Shown: positions 1 through 8,082 of the stretch, in pieces | Numbering within the stretch: the first letter of the stretch is position 1 | Layout: each line of letters begins with the position of its first letter | Source: Korobacter sp963758505 | GTDB taxonomy: Bacteria; Acidobacteriota; Terriglobia; Terriglobales; Acidobacteriaceae | Direction of reading: 5' to 3' | Assembly (NCBI GenBank): GCA_963758505.1 | Contig: CAVWVJ010000003.1 | Location: 2,139,954 to 2,203,953, forward strand | Length of the DNA stretch: 64,000 bases | Position numbers and translations under genes: made by a program | The notes under the pieces: model-generated | Told to the model about the DNA's origin: nothing | The model's input: the letters and a program-made list of their open reading frames with translations, nothing else | Databases searched by the model: none

Positions 1-225
1 GCCGTAGGCCATGTCGAGTTCGGCGTTCTCTTTGAACTTCTGTTTCTGCCGGTTCGACATCATGCTGAATGTCATGTTCAACATGTCTTCGGCCGAAATG
101 CGAGGTTGATCGGTAAGGGGGACCAGCTCGCCATCAATGCGAATGTGCGGGTAGTTCCCGACTTTCATGTGCAAGTCGGAAGCTTTACGCTCCATGGCTA
201 TGCGAAGCAGGTCATCGATATGCAT
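1..225 (-). CDS. pilT: PilT twitching-motility ATPase, N-terminal 75 residues (partial)
   Basis: This is the 5' end of a gene that runs off the left edge of the window. The 75 visible residues begin MHIDDLLRIAMERKASDLHM and continue with a KVGNYPHIRIDGELVPL stretch. This is the N-terminal PAS-like region of the PilT/GspE family, with the 'ASDLH' and 'RIDGEL' signatures typical of PilT. PilT is the cytoplasmic hexameric ATPase that retracts type IV pili. The Walker motifs lie outside the window, so catalytic competence cannot be judged. It is downstream of, and co-oriented with, the VWFA gene across a 150-nt gap. PilU or a PilB-like paralogue is possible but less likely from the N-terminus. 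Confidence 0.88.
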   Translation of the reverse strand, partial: MHIDDLLRIAMERKASDLHMKVGNYPHIRIDGELVPLTDQPRISAEDMLNMTFSMMSNRQKQKFKENAELDMAYG

Positions 226-375
226 GCCTTCGTCCCTGGGCCAGAGTGGCTAAGTGAGCTGAACGTAACACCTATATACCGGGAAATCAATCAGGGAAAG
301 GGCTTGGTTGCTGCGGAAGCAATGACCCAAAGCCCACTCCCGAAGGTCACTTACTCAACACCCTTTTCCTTCGAT

Positions 376-1386
376 TTACTGCTGTTTCGTCGGCTGCGCA
401 TAGTAGCCAGCCCGGGTTTCTACCTTCAAACCTTGCTTATTCTTGATTTCGATCTTGCGGAAACTACCATCGAGCGAATGATTACTCGGTGTATACCCAA
501 TGTTGTACTGGCTGCGCATTTCAGCGGCGATCTGGTCAAAGGCGGTTTTCAGCTTCTTGTCGTCGTTGCCCACGACGATCATCCGGCCACCGGTTTCCTC
601 GCAGATCTTCTTCATCGCGCTGTCGCCGCTATACCCGAAGTGGCCATAAAATCCGCGGTCCGCAATCAACAGAACATAAACGATCGAGTCCGCTTTCTGC
701 GCTGCTTCAATGGCATCCCGGATCTTCAGCTTGCTGCCTTCGTCCTCACCGTCGGTCAGAACGATCATGGCTTTGCGCCCGACTTCGTTGCGCAATTTCT
801 CTTCGGCCGCGAGGTAGATTGCGTCATACAGAACCGTGCCGCCGCGGCAATTCGAGGGCAGCGGGCCTCCCCCTAGCCCGGGCGCTCCGCCGCACATCGG
901 CGCGTTGATCCGCACCTTGTTCAGCGCCACCCGAAGCTCGTGGGGCGAGCTGGTGAAGTCCTGCACCAGTTCGGCATCGAGATCGAAATTGATGACGAAA
1001 GCCTCGTCTTTCTCTTTTAAAACCTCTGCCAGGAACGCCGCGCCGATGTCCTGTTCCATCGGAAGCACCCGCATTTGGCTGCCGCTGGTATCGATCAGGA
1101 TGCCCAAGGTGAGAGGCAGGTCGGAGTTCGCGTTGAAGTACTTGATGGCTTGCGGCTTCCCGTCCTCAAAAAGCTGAAAATCGTCCTTGATCAGGTTCGG
1201 CATCAAGGTGCCATGCTTGTCTCGCACATTGAAGAAAATGTTGACCACGTTGACGTTCGCTTTGAACGTGGGAATGTCCTGCTGCTCCTCGTCCTGCTTT
1301 TTGTCATTGCCCGTCTGGGCGGAAGCCACATATGCCAGCGCCGCCATTAGCAGCATCCAACTCACCACCGTGCGAAGCGGTTTCAT
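376..1386 (-). CDS. VWFA-related acidobacterial domain protein, secreted
   Basis: 336 residues with a Sec-type signal peptide (MKPLRTVVSW then a hydrophobic stretch ending near ASAQ, residue 24), a short charged linker and a von Willebrand factor A domain of the family that is expanded in Acidobacteria. The metal-ion adhesion motif DxSxS is intact (D99-T-S-G-S103), so it probably binds a divalent cation and a protein ligand outside the cytoplasm. The start was set at the ATG giving a clean signal peptide; an in-frame ATG seven codons upstream is possible. It is divergent from a paralogue across a 94-nt gap and sits upstream of pilT. The ligand is unknown. Confidence 0.85.
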   Translation of the reverse strand: MKPLRTVVSWMLLMAALAYVASAQTGNDKKQDEEQQDIPTFKANVNVVNIFFNVRDKHGTLMPNLIKDDFQLFEDGKPQAIKYFNANSDLPLTLGILIDTSGSQMRVLPMEQDIGAAFLAEVLKEKDEAFVINFDLDAELVQDFTSSPHELRVALNKVRINAPMCGGAPGLGGGPLPSNCRGGTVLYDAIYLAAEEKLRNEVGRKAMIVLTDGEDEGSKLKIRDAIEAAQKADSIVYVLLIADRGFYGHFGYSGDSAMKKICEETGGRMIVVGNDDKKLKTAFDQIAAEMRSQYNIGYTPSNHSLDGSFRKIEIKNKQGLKVETRAGYYAQPTKQQ

Positions 1387-1480
1387 AATCTCCAATCCGA
1401 AGGCCACCTGACGTAGTCTATATTGTAGGTTCTACTCGCATTGATTGCGCCCTGCGTATTTCAATGCTACGAGGCTCGAG

Positions 1481-2797
1481 ATGCGATTTGAAAAGGTTCG
1501 CGGCACCTTGGTGGCGGTCATATTCTTACTGCTTTTCTCGTTCGGATCTCTTGCGCAATCCCAAGGCAGTCTTCCTGACGCTCCTGCTCCGCAGCAGAAC
1601 GTTCCCCCACCGGCACCCACACCCGAACCGCCGGCTCAGACGCCCGCGGATGCACCCCTTCCCGGTTCGACGCACCCCGTGGACCAAGGTCAACCCGGCA
1701 ACTCGGCAGAGCGACAACAAACACCTACGAGTCCCGTCGAGACAGTTCCACCAGGCAAAGCCCCCAACACACCCGGCAGCGGCAGCGACGAACTTGCCTA
1801 CGCCATTCGCATCAACGTCAACTTCGTCCCCGTGCCGGTGACCGTGAAGGACGATGATGGACATCTCGTGCCGGGACTTCTGGAGCGCGACTTCGCCGTT
1901 TTTGAAAACGGCATTGAGCAGAAGATCACCTTTTTCAGCAGCGACCCTTTTCCGCTTTCGGCGGCCGTCATCATCGATCTCGGCATGCCCGACAGCGCCG
2001 TCCGAAAAGTCAGGGAAACCTTGAGCGCCCTCGATGGCGCCTTCGGTCCCTACGATGAGATTTCCGTCTACACCTACGGCAATACGGTGCGCAAGGAGCA
2101 GGACTTCACCAACTCCGATGCGCTGATGCGTACGATCAAGGTGTTACGTCAGAGCGCGCGCGGGGAAAACACCGGCGTGCCTGTCACCAGCGGCCCTCTC
2201 GCCTCCGGGCCGACGATTAATAACAAGCCGGCCATCGAAGGCACCCCGCACGTGCAAGCCGTCCAGGAGCCTTCGCACGTCATGAACGATGCCATCCTGC
2301 AGGCGGCGCTCGATCTCGGATCGCGGCCCCAGAACCGCCGCAAGATCCTCTTCGTCATCAGCAACGGTTTTGAAAAAGGCAGTCGCGCCAGCTACAGCGA
2401 TGTGCTCCGCGTTTTGCTGTCGAAAGAGGTCGCCGTCTATGGCATCGGGGTGGATTCCGCGGCGATCCCGGTGTACGGCAAAGCAGAGAGGCTCCACATT
2501 CCCGGATTGGGGACCGGCAACATTCTGCCCCGGTACGCATCGGCGACAGGCGGCGAGGTTTTCCCCGAGCAGAGCCGCGAGGCCATCGAAGAGGCCTACC
2601 AGCGTCTCACCCTGGAAGCCCGCAATCAGTACACTCTTGGCTACAACACGCACGTCTCGCCTATGAGCCCGCGGCGCAGCATCGAGGTGCGCGTGCACCG
2701 GCCCGGATTGAAGGTCTTCGCCAAGGAAGGGTACTACCCGCTGCCTCCGTCGCCCGGTACTCCAGGTGCACCAGCAACAAAGCCGGCAACGCAGTAG
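1481..2797 (+). CDS. VWFA-related acidobacterial domain protein with proline-rich N-terminus
   Basis: 438 residues: a signal peptide (residues 1-25, ending SLAQ), a long Pro/Ala/Thr-rich linker (about 30-100) and a VWFA domain of the acidobacterial family (about 108-425). It resembles the divergent neighbour, sharing the fold start 'VNFVPVPVTVKDDDG' and the terminal 'QYTLGY' segment. The MIDAS loop is not canonical: where the neighbour has DTSGS, this protein has D166-L-G-M-P, so metal-dependent adhesion may be lost. The start is the ATG at 1481, which gives a good signal peptide; an upstream in-frame start would add 12 poorly hydrophobic residues. Probably exported; partner unknown. Confidence 0.85.
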   Translation: MRFEKVRGTLVAVIFLLLFSFGSLAQSQGSLPDAPAPQQNVPPPAPTPEPPAQTPADAPLPGSTHPVDQGQPGNSAERQQTPTSPVETVPPGKAPNTPGSGSDELAYAIRINVNFVPVPVTVKDDDGHLVPGLLERDFAVFENGIEQKITFFSSDPFPLSAAVIIDLGMPDSAVRKVRETLSALDGAFGPYDEISVYTYGNTVRKEQDFTNSDALMRTIKVLRQSARGENTGVPVTSGPLASGPTINNKPAIEGTPHVQAVQEPSHVMNDAILQAALDLGSRPQNRRKILFVISNGFEKGSRASYSDVLRVLLSKEVAVYGIGVDSAAIPVYGKAERLHIPGLGTGNILPRYASATGGEVFPEQSREAIEEAYQRLTLEARNQYTLGYNTHVSPMSPRRSIEVRVHRPGLKVFAKEGYYPLPPSPGTPGAPATKPATQ

Positions 2798-2958
2798 CCC
2801 ATGACCCTGCGGAGAGGTTCTGGGAAACAGCTTCTCTGTGGTATAAATCGATTCCAAGGATTAGTTTCCGCGTTCGTGTTGTTTGTGATCTCCGGAGTGA
2901 GGTTCGATCGACCTCCGGTTGATGGTGAATGCGTGTCCCATTGGGCTGAGGCAGAGCA

Positions 2959-3543
2959 TTGAGCTTCATTAACTTCGCGGCTCGCGAGATCAATTGCAAG
3001 GTCGTCTACTACGGTCCGGGCCTTGGTGGCAAAACCACCAACCTGCAGATCGTGTACGACAAGACCGCCGACAAATCGCGCGGCAAGATGATTTCCCTCG
3101 CGACCGAAACCGATCGAACTCTCTTCTTCGACTTTCTGCCCCTTGACCTCGGCACGGTCCGCGGATTCAAGACGCGCTTCCACCTCTACACCGTTCCCGG
3201 CCAGGTCTTCTACGATGCCAGCCGCAAATTGATCCTGCGCGGTGTCGATGGCGTCGTTTTCGTCGCCGATTCGCAGGAAGAGCGCATGGACGCCAACATC
3301 GAGGCCCTCGACAACCTGCAGGAGAACCTCTCCGAGCACGGCTACGACTTCCAGAAGGTTCCCTACGTCCTCCAGTTGAACAAGCGCGACTTGCCCAACG
3401 TTCTTCCCGTTGACGATCTAAAGGGCGAACTCATGAAGCGCAATGAGCCCGTCTTCGAAGCCGTCGCCTACCAGGGCCAGGGCGTATTCGAAACCCTCAA
3501 AGAAGTCGCGCGCCAGGTTCTCCTCGAACTCAAGCGCGGATAA
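2959..3543 (+). CDS. mglA: MglA-family small Ras-like GTPase
   Basis: 194 residues matching the cytoplasmic bacterial GTPase MglA, which sets cell polarity and controls type IV pilus or gliding motility. Visible motifs: P-loop G19-PGLGGKT-26, the MglA-specific TVPGQ (78-82) in place of the usual DTAG switch II motif, and NKRD (141-144) for guanine recognition. The start is TTG, chosen because it gives the family N-terminus MSFINF directly; no ATG fits. Length equals the usual 195 residues. The usual partner MglB (a roadblock protein) is not adjacent. The pilT fragment 2.7 kb away fits a role in pilus-based motility, but that link is inferred. Confidence 0.93.
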   Translation: MSFINFAAREINCKVVYYGPGLGGKTTNLQIVYDKTADKSRGKMISLATETDRTLFFDFLPLDLGTVRGFKTRFHLYTVPGQVFYDASRKLILRGVDGVVFVADSQEERMDANIEALDNLQENLSEHGYDFQKVPYVLQLNKRDLPNVLPVDDLKGELMKRNEPVFEAVAYQGQGVFETLKEVARQVLLELKRG

Positions 3544-3590
3544 GCGACAGTGTGGCGCCAGCGGGTCTGAGGCAGAGCTGTCTTTGGGTA

Positions 3591-3633
3591 AAGCGGGCCT
3601 TTCAAGCCCGCGTCGCCGGCCTGAAGGCCGCTT
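3591..3633. repeat. Two adjacent short palindromes (REP-like)
   Basis: GCGGGC-CTTTCAA-GCCCGC is followed at once by CGGCC-TGAA-GGCCG. Similar GC-rich palindromes with short A/T-rich loops recur at 41905 (AGGGC-TTTA-GCCCT) and 46216 (GGGGC-TAAA-GCCCC), which suggests a dispersed family of small intergenic repeats rather than a gene-specific terminator. There is no T-run after it. Confidence 0.5.
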
Positions 3634-3773
3634 AACTTCATCCTGTCACAAGAACCGCCGAAGTACTCCCAACCAGTAGTAATCAAAGGAGATATAGCTC
3701 CGGGGAAAAGTGTCCGGTTCACCCCTTCCCGCTTGCTATTCTGAAAACAGGGGTATTCCCCGTCGCAAAACAA

Positions 3774-3800
3774 AACCGGGACGCACAAGGCGTCCCGGTT
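3774..3800 (-). terminator. Rho-independent terminator of the AAA+ ATPase gene
   Basis: Perfect 11-bp stem AACCGGGACGC / GCGTCCCGGTT with a 5-nt loop. Read on the minus strand it ends in TTTTGTTTTG, 19 nt past the ATPase stop codon. A weaker T-run on the plus strand may let it also stop transcripts from mglA. Confidence 0.85.
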
Positions 3801-3818
3801 TCTCACTCTCAGCAGAAT

Positions 3819-4988
3819 CTACTTGTTGTGGTCGAGCAGCGGTGCGGTGCCATACTCGCGGCGGTTAGATGCGGCTCCGCGACCCGTCTTGGCCGCGGCG
3901 GCCTGCGCTCCAAACTCCGGGCCGTACTTCTCCAGCAGGACCGGCACCAGGGCGCCTTCGGCTTCCTTCACGAAAATCATCTTGCCGTCGGAGCCGAGAT
4001 CGATCCGGATAAAGTCACCGAGTTTGATCTGTCCCGTGGCCACCAGATTGGCGAGGGGGAAGACCACGTTTCGTTCGATAGCCCGTTTGAGATGCCGAGC
4101 GCCGTACTTGAGATCGGTGCCTTCCACCAGCAGAAACTTTTTCACCTGCGGCGTGCAGGAGAAGACAAATTGGTTGTTGCCCGTGGCTTGCAGGATGCGC
4201 TGCTGCACCATGCCTAATTCGATCTCAAGAATCTGTTCGAGGTGTTCCGGCTTCAGGGTACGGAAGACGACGATCTTGTCGATGCGGTTCATGAATTCCG
4301 GCGAAAACTTGCGTCGCGCCGCGTCCACAGCCGTGCGATCGATCTTCTGGTCGAGCTTCGCATCAATGCCATCCGGCTTAAGCGCGAAGCCCATCGAGCC
4401 GTTGATCAGTTCGTTCATTTCGCCGGCGCCGAGGTTCGAGGTCATCACGATCAGGCACGAAGAAAGATCGACGCGGCGATTGTCGCCGAGCGTGAGCGTT
4501 GCCTTGTCGAGAATGCCCAGAAGCAGTTGCCACAAGGCGTCGCTGGCTTTCTCGATCTCGTCAAAGAGCAGGATCGAGAGCTTGAGTTTCTCGGTGTGCC
4601 ACTGGTTCAACGCTTCCTGCGTGAGTAGGGGGTGCGTCTCGCGGTGACCGAGGTAGCCGGGAGGCGAACCGATCAGTTTGGCGATCTCGTGCGAATGCTG
4701 GAATTCTGCGCAATCGATTTTGATCAGCGCCTTGGAGTCGCCGAATAACGCCTCGGCAACGGCCTCGACGACGCGGGTCTTCCCGGATCCCGTGGGTCCG
4801 AGGAAGAGAAGGTTTCCTACCGGGCGTCCTGGCGGATTCAAACCAGCCAGGTACATCTGGTAGATCTCGGCCATCTTCTCGACTGCCGCATCCTGACCAA
4901 CGATTTTTCGACGGAGGGCGGAGTCAAAATCCTGCGCATCGTTGCTGCGCCGGCTTGGATCAAGGGTCGCGTTTATTCCGGTTCTCAT
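3819..4988 (-). CDS. Clp/Hsp100-like AAA+ ATPase, single AAA module
   Basis: 389 residues with one AAA+ module of the ClpA/ClpB second-domain type: Walker A GPTGSGKT (64-71), Walker B LLFDE (140-144), sensor 1 TSN (183-185), an arginine finger in FMNRID (R235), the C-terminal D2-small region and sensor 2 GAR (296-298). It lacks the Clp N-domain, the first AAA module, the ClpB middle coiled coil and the ClpX zinc domain, and I see no ClpP-docking IGF loop. Family knowledge supports ATP-driven protein remodelling in the cytoplasm; the substrate is unknown. The roughly 45-residue Ala/Gly-rich tail is low in conservation signals. It is monocistronic with its own terminator. Confidence 0.85.
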   Translation of the reverse strand: MRTGINATLDPSRRSNDAQDFDSALRRKIVGQDAAVEKMAEIYQMYLAGLNPPGRPVGNLLFLGPTGSGKTRVVEAVAEALFGDSKALIKIDCAEFQHSHEIAKLIGSPPGYLGHRETHPLLTQEALNQWHTEKLKLSILLFDEIEKASDALWQLLLGILDKATLTLGDNRRVDLSSCLIVMTSNLGAGEMNELINGSMGFALKPDGIDAKLDQKIDRTAVDAARRKFSPEFMNRIDKIVVFRTLKPEHLEQILEIELGMVQQRILQATGNNQFVFSCTPQVKKFLLVEGTDLKYGARHLKRAIERNVVFPLANLVATGQIKLGDFIRIDLGSDGKMIFVKEAEGALVPVLLEKYGPEFGAQAAAAKTGRGAASNRREYGTAPLLDHNK

Positions 4989-5295
4989 AGTGAGGGCGCC
5001 TTGCCAGTACCTTGCTTTCTTCAGGGCCCGCTCGCCGTGTGGCCGAGTTGTTTCGGATGAGATGGGAAACTCACATTAAAGAGTTGTCAAAGACTCTCAA
5101 ATGAATTTCCTAAACGCAGGCCCCTTTCCCACCTCGCAAAATTAGATGCGGAAACTCGCTTGCGCGTATACGAAGGGTCATGGACTCCCGTTTTGCAAAA
5201 AAGGGTTATCTACGTGAGTACTAGCGCACAACTAAGACAGTCACCTGCATTGCCCCATCCACGGTGCGTGCTAGCATCCGCTCCAGGTACTCTGG
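4989..5295. other. Intergenic gap between divergent genes
   Basis: 307 nt upstream of both the AAA+ gene and the glycoside-hydrolase-like gene, so it should hold both promoters. The only structure noticed is an A/T-rich inverted repeat (AGAGT-TGTCAAAG-ACTCT) near 5080. No small ORF with a ribosome binding site was found. Confidence 0.4.
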
Positions 5296-6786
5296 ATGGA
5301 GCGAATGAAGAGCAAGATCAACGTTTTCACGGTCCTTTTCCTGGTTTTCCTCGCCGGTTTCTGCTTCGCAGTCATGCGCGGAATGCGCCCGAAAACCTCT
5401 GGCAAGGCGCTTGTCATGGCTGCGGAAGCAGCCGCGCCGGCAGCCCCCGCCTCACCCGCTGAAAATGTAACCGCCGCGCCCCTTGCCCCCGCCGGCACTA
5501 CCCTTTACCAAGTCGTTAAGGGGGACACGCTTCCCAAGGTCGCTTCGGCGTTCCTTGACCGCACTTCGTTCATGACGAAGGCCGAATTAACGGAAGAAAT
5601 TCGCGAAAAAAATCCGAATCTGGCAACGATCACCGTCAAGGGATTGCTGAAACCGGGCGAGACACTCATCATTCCCGGCTTCGATCCGAATCCGAAGACC
5701 GCGGCAGTTCCGGTCGCCAAGGACTTCGAGGTCCGCGCGATCTATCTCACCGGCGCCATGGCCGGCGGGGAACACGGTCTGTCGATCATCCGCCGCTGGC
5801 GCGCGGCGGGTGGGAACGCCGTCGTCTTCGACATCAAGGACAGCGACGGACTGCTCAGCATTCATTTCGACGATCCCCTCGCGCCCCACCAGAACCATCC
5901 GCCGATCCACAATCTGCCCAAGTTTCTAAGATTTCTGCACGAGCAGGACCTGCATGCGATCGCCCGCATCGCGATCTTCCGCGATGAGCACATCGCCGCC
6001 AACCATACCGAGCTGACCATTCACTCGGCGAAATCTGGCCAGCCCGGATGGCGCGAGAACGGGAAACTGGTCTGGACCGATCCTTCCAACCCGAAGGTGC
6101 AGGACTATGACATCGCACTGGCCAAGTACGTGGCGCAGTCGGGCGCCGACGAGGTGCAGTTCGATTACGTGCGCTTTCCAGCCGAAGGCGACCAGAAAGA
6201 CGCCCGCTTTTACTACCAGGCGGAGCATCCCAACTGGCAGCGTAGCGATGTAATTGCAAACTTCCTGGAGCGCGCTTACGGCCAAATCCACCCGACCGGC
6301 GCATTGCTTTCGCTGGATGTCTTCGGCGTGATGGCGTGGCAGCGCTCGGTGGATCTATCGCATACCGGGCAGGATATTGTGCGGATGGCGAAGTTCTGTG
6401 ACGTGCTTTCGCCCATGATCTATCCGTCGCACTTCTTCGGGATGGACGGCTACAAGCTCCCCGGTGACGCTCCGGAGCACTTCATCTCCGAGTCGATGGA
6501 CCGCTTCGGCAAGATCACCGCCGGCAGCGGCGTCGTCCTGCGCCCCTGGCTGCAGGCCTTCGGATGGAGGACGAAGACTTACTCGCCGGAATACATCGCG
6601 GTGCAGGTGAAGGCCTCCAAGGCGAAGGGGGGCGACGGCTTCTTGTTCTGGAACGCCCGCAACGACTACACCAAGCCGTTTGAAGCGATGCCGGAGATGC
6701 GCGGCTCCAAGGAGTTGTATTTCCGCGGAGATGAGCTGAAGGCAAGCGTGAAACCTTTGCGGCTGCCGACCGAGGTGGCCCAGTAG
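5296..6786 (+). CDS. LysM-containing putative glycoside hydrolase (DUF4015 family)
   Basis: 496 residues. The N-terminal hydrophobic segment (residues 9-27) is a signal anchor or signal peptide, followed by an Ala/Pro linker, a LysM-like module (about 69-128, starting 'LYQVVKGDTL' and ending 'GETLIIPG') and a C-terminal TIM-barrel-like domain (about 146-480) of the putative glycosyl hydrolase family DUF4015. Visible barrel motifs are 'VVFDIKDSDG' and 'VQFDYVRFPAEG', whose acidic residues are candidate catalytic groups. LysM suggests binding to peptidoglycan or another GlcNAc polymer in the envelope. A second ATG at 5305 is an equally possible start. Substrate unproven. Confidence 0.82.
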   Translation: MERMKSKINVFTVLFLVFLAGFCFAVMRGMRPKTSGKALVMAAEAAAPAAPASPAENVTAAPLAPAGTTLYQVVKGDTLPKVASAFLDRTSFMTKAELTEEIREKNPNLATITVKGLLKPGETLIIPGFDPNPKTAAVPVAKDFEVRAIYLTGAMAGGEHGLSIIRRWRAAGGNAVVFDIKDSDGLLSIHFDDPLAPHQNHPPIHNLPKFLRFLHEQDLHAIARIAIFRDEHIAANHTELTIHSAKSGQPGWRENGKLVWTDPSNPKVQDYDIALAKYVAQSGADEVQFDYVRFPAEGDQKDARFYYQAEHPNWQRSDVIANFLERAYGQIHPTGALLSLDVFGVMAWQRSVDLSHTGQDIVRMAKFCDVLSPMIYPSHFFGMDGYKLPGDAPEHFISESMDRFGKITAGSGVVLRPWLQAFGWRTKTYSPEYIAVQVKASKAKGGDGFLFWNARNDYTKPFEAMPEMRGSKELYFRGDELKASVKPLRLPTEVAQ

Positions 6787-6879
6787 CCGCCATCCGCCAG
6801 CAACCCCAGGGACCGGGGGAAGCCGTGTGCCTCGGAATTCCAACTTTGAACCATTCAAACTCCAATGGAATGGCCGGGG

Positions 6880-6908
6880 TTATCAGGGTACGGTTTCTCA
6901 CCTATAAT
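6880..6908 (+). promoter_or_regulatory. Sigma-70-type promoter for ilvE
   Basis: TTATCA (4 of 6 matches to the -35 consensus) and a perfect TATAAT are separated by 17 nt. Transcription would begin near 6915, about 80 nt before the ilvE start codon. Confidence 0.65.
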
Positions 6909-6995
6909 TCTTAGGCAAGCTGCTGCGTCCCGTTCCGCGCGTGGGGATCGAACGAGGCGGTTTGACCATCCAAAGAGTTGCGTGAAGGAGGCCTC

Positions 6996-7934
6996 ATGGC
7001 CATCCCGAAAACCGAATTCATCTGGCATAACGGCAAGACCATTCCGTGGGATAGCGCGACGATCCATGTCCTGTCGCATGTCGTGAACTATGGATCCTCG
7101 CTGTTCGAGGGAATCCGATGCTACCAGCAGCCTGCGGGACCGGCGATCTTCCGGCTCAGGGAGCACATGCAGCGTCTGCTGAACTCCGCGAAGATCTATC
7201 GCATCGACGTCCCATTTTCGGTCGATGAACTCTGCAATGCAGCCGTCGAAACGGTAGGGTTGAACAAGGTTTCTCCGTGTTACATCCGTCCCATTGTGCT
7301 TCGCGGTTATGGCGAGCTGGGCGTGAACCCGATCGGCTGCCCGACCGAGGTCTACATCGCGAACTATGCGTGGGGCAAGTACCTGGGACACGGTGGCCCA
7401 GATGACGGCGTGGATGTTTGCGTTTCGTCGTGGACGCGCTTTGCGCCGAACACGCTGCCTGCACTCGCCAAGGCCGGCGCAAATTACATGAACTCCCAAC
7501 TCATCAAGATGGAAGCAATCTTGAATGGGTACGCCGAGGGCATCGCCCTCGATGCGAACGGCTATGTCAGCGAAGGTTCAGGTGAGAACCTCTTTGTCGT
7601 GAACAGCGGGAAGATCATCACCCCACCGCTCGGAAACTCCGTGCTGCCGGGGATAACTCGTGACTCGGTGATCCAGATCGCGGAAGGCCTGGGCATTCCG
7701 CTGGTCGAGCAGATCATTCCACGTGAAATGCTGTATATCGCCGATGAAGTCTTCTTCAGCGGCACAGCCGCGGAGATCACGCCGATCCGTTCGGTGGACA
7801 AGATCCAGGTCGGCGGCGGCAAGATTGGCGATATCACGCGAGCGATCCGCAAGGAGTTCTTCGGCATCGTGAAGGGCGAGTCGGAGGACCGTTTCGGCTG
7901 GCTTACTCCCGTGAAGCAGCCGGTCGGCGCGTAG
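6996..7934 (+). CDS. ilvE: Branched-chain amino acid aminotransferase
   Basis: 312 residues, a class IV PLP-dependent aminotransferase that interconverts Val, Leu and Ile with their 2-oxo acids in the cytoplasm. The PLP-binding lysine is K159 in 'LPALAKAGANYMNSQL', and the downstream 'EGIALDANGYVSEGSGENLF' signature and the N-terminal 'YGSSLFEGIRCY' match IlvE closely. The start ATG follows a strong AGGAGG with 4-nt spacing; an in-frame upstream start would lie before that Shine-Dalgarno sequence. Length is typical. It is monocistronic, with a promoter at 6880 and a terminator at 7953. A D-amino-acid transaminase is less likely given the BCAT motifs. Confidence 0.96.
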   Translation: MAIPKTEFIWHNGKTIPWDSATIHVLSHVVNYGSSLFEGIRCYQQPAGPAIFRLREHMQRLLNSAKIYRIDVPFSVDELCNAAVETVGLNKVSPCYIRPIVLRGYGELGVNPIGCPTEVYIANYAWGKYLGHGGPDDGVDVCVSSWTRFAPNTLPALAKAGANYMNSQLIKMEAILNGYAEGIALDANGYVSEGSGENLFVVNSGKIITPPLGNSVLPGITRDSVIQIAEGLGIPLVEQIIPREMLYIADEVFFSGTAAEITPIRSVDKIQVGGGKIGDITRAIRKEFFGIVKGESEDRFGWLTPVKQPVGA

Positions 7935-7952
7935 TGGAAAGTGCCTGTTAAG

Positions 7953-7979
7953 AAGAGGCGCCCGTGTGGCGCCTCTTTT
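7953..7979 (+). terminator. Rho-independent terminator of ilvE
   Basis: Stem AAGAGGCGCC / GGCGCCTCTT with a 5-nt loop, followed by TT, 19 nt after the ilvE stop. Any infC start placed upstream of this hairpin would lie in a terminated transcript. Confidence 0.85.
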
Positions 7980-8042
7980 GCGGAAAGGCCGGTCTATTCT
8001 GGATTTAGCCGCATACGGCGGGAGAAGCCCAGCGCCGGTGCA

Positions 8043-8051
8043 TGGTATACT
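8043..8051 (+). promoter_or_regulatory. Extended -10 promoter of the infC operon
   Basis: TGGTATACT contains the TGn extension and a TATACT hexamer. There is no recognisable -35 element, as is usual for extended -10 promoters. Transcription would begin near 8057, about 25 nt before the proposed infC start. Confidence 0.55.
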
Positions 8052-8082
8052 TCAAGAGTATTTTAGTGTCCTGGAGGACTGT

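Noticed and set aside
106..876. A plus-strand open frame over pilT and the VWFA gene
   Set aside because: Antisense to two genes with clear family motifs and signal peptide.
7966..8082. Upstream extension of infC to a GTG at 7966
   Set aside because: This start lies inside the ilvE terminator hairpin and upstream of the infC promoter; the extra residues match no IF-3.
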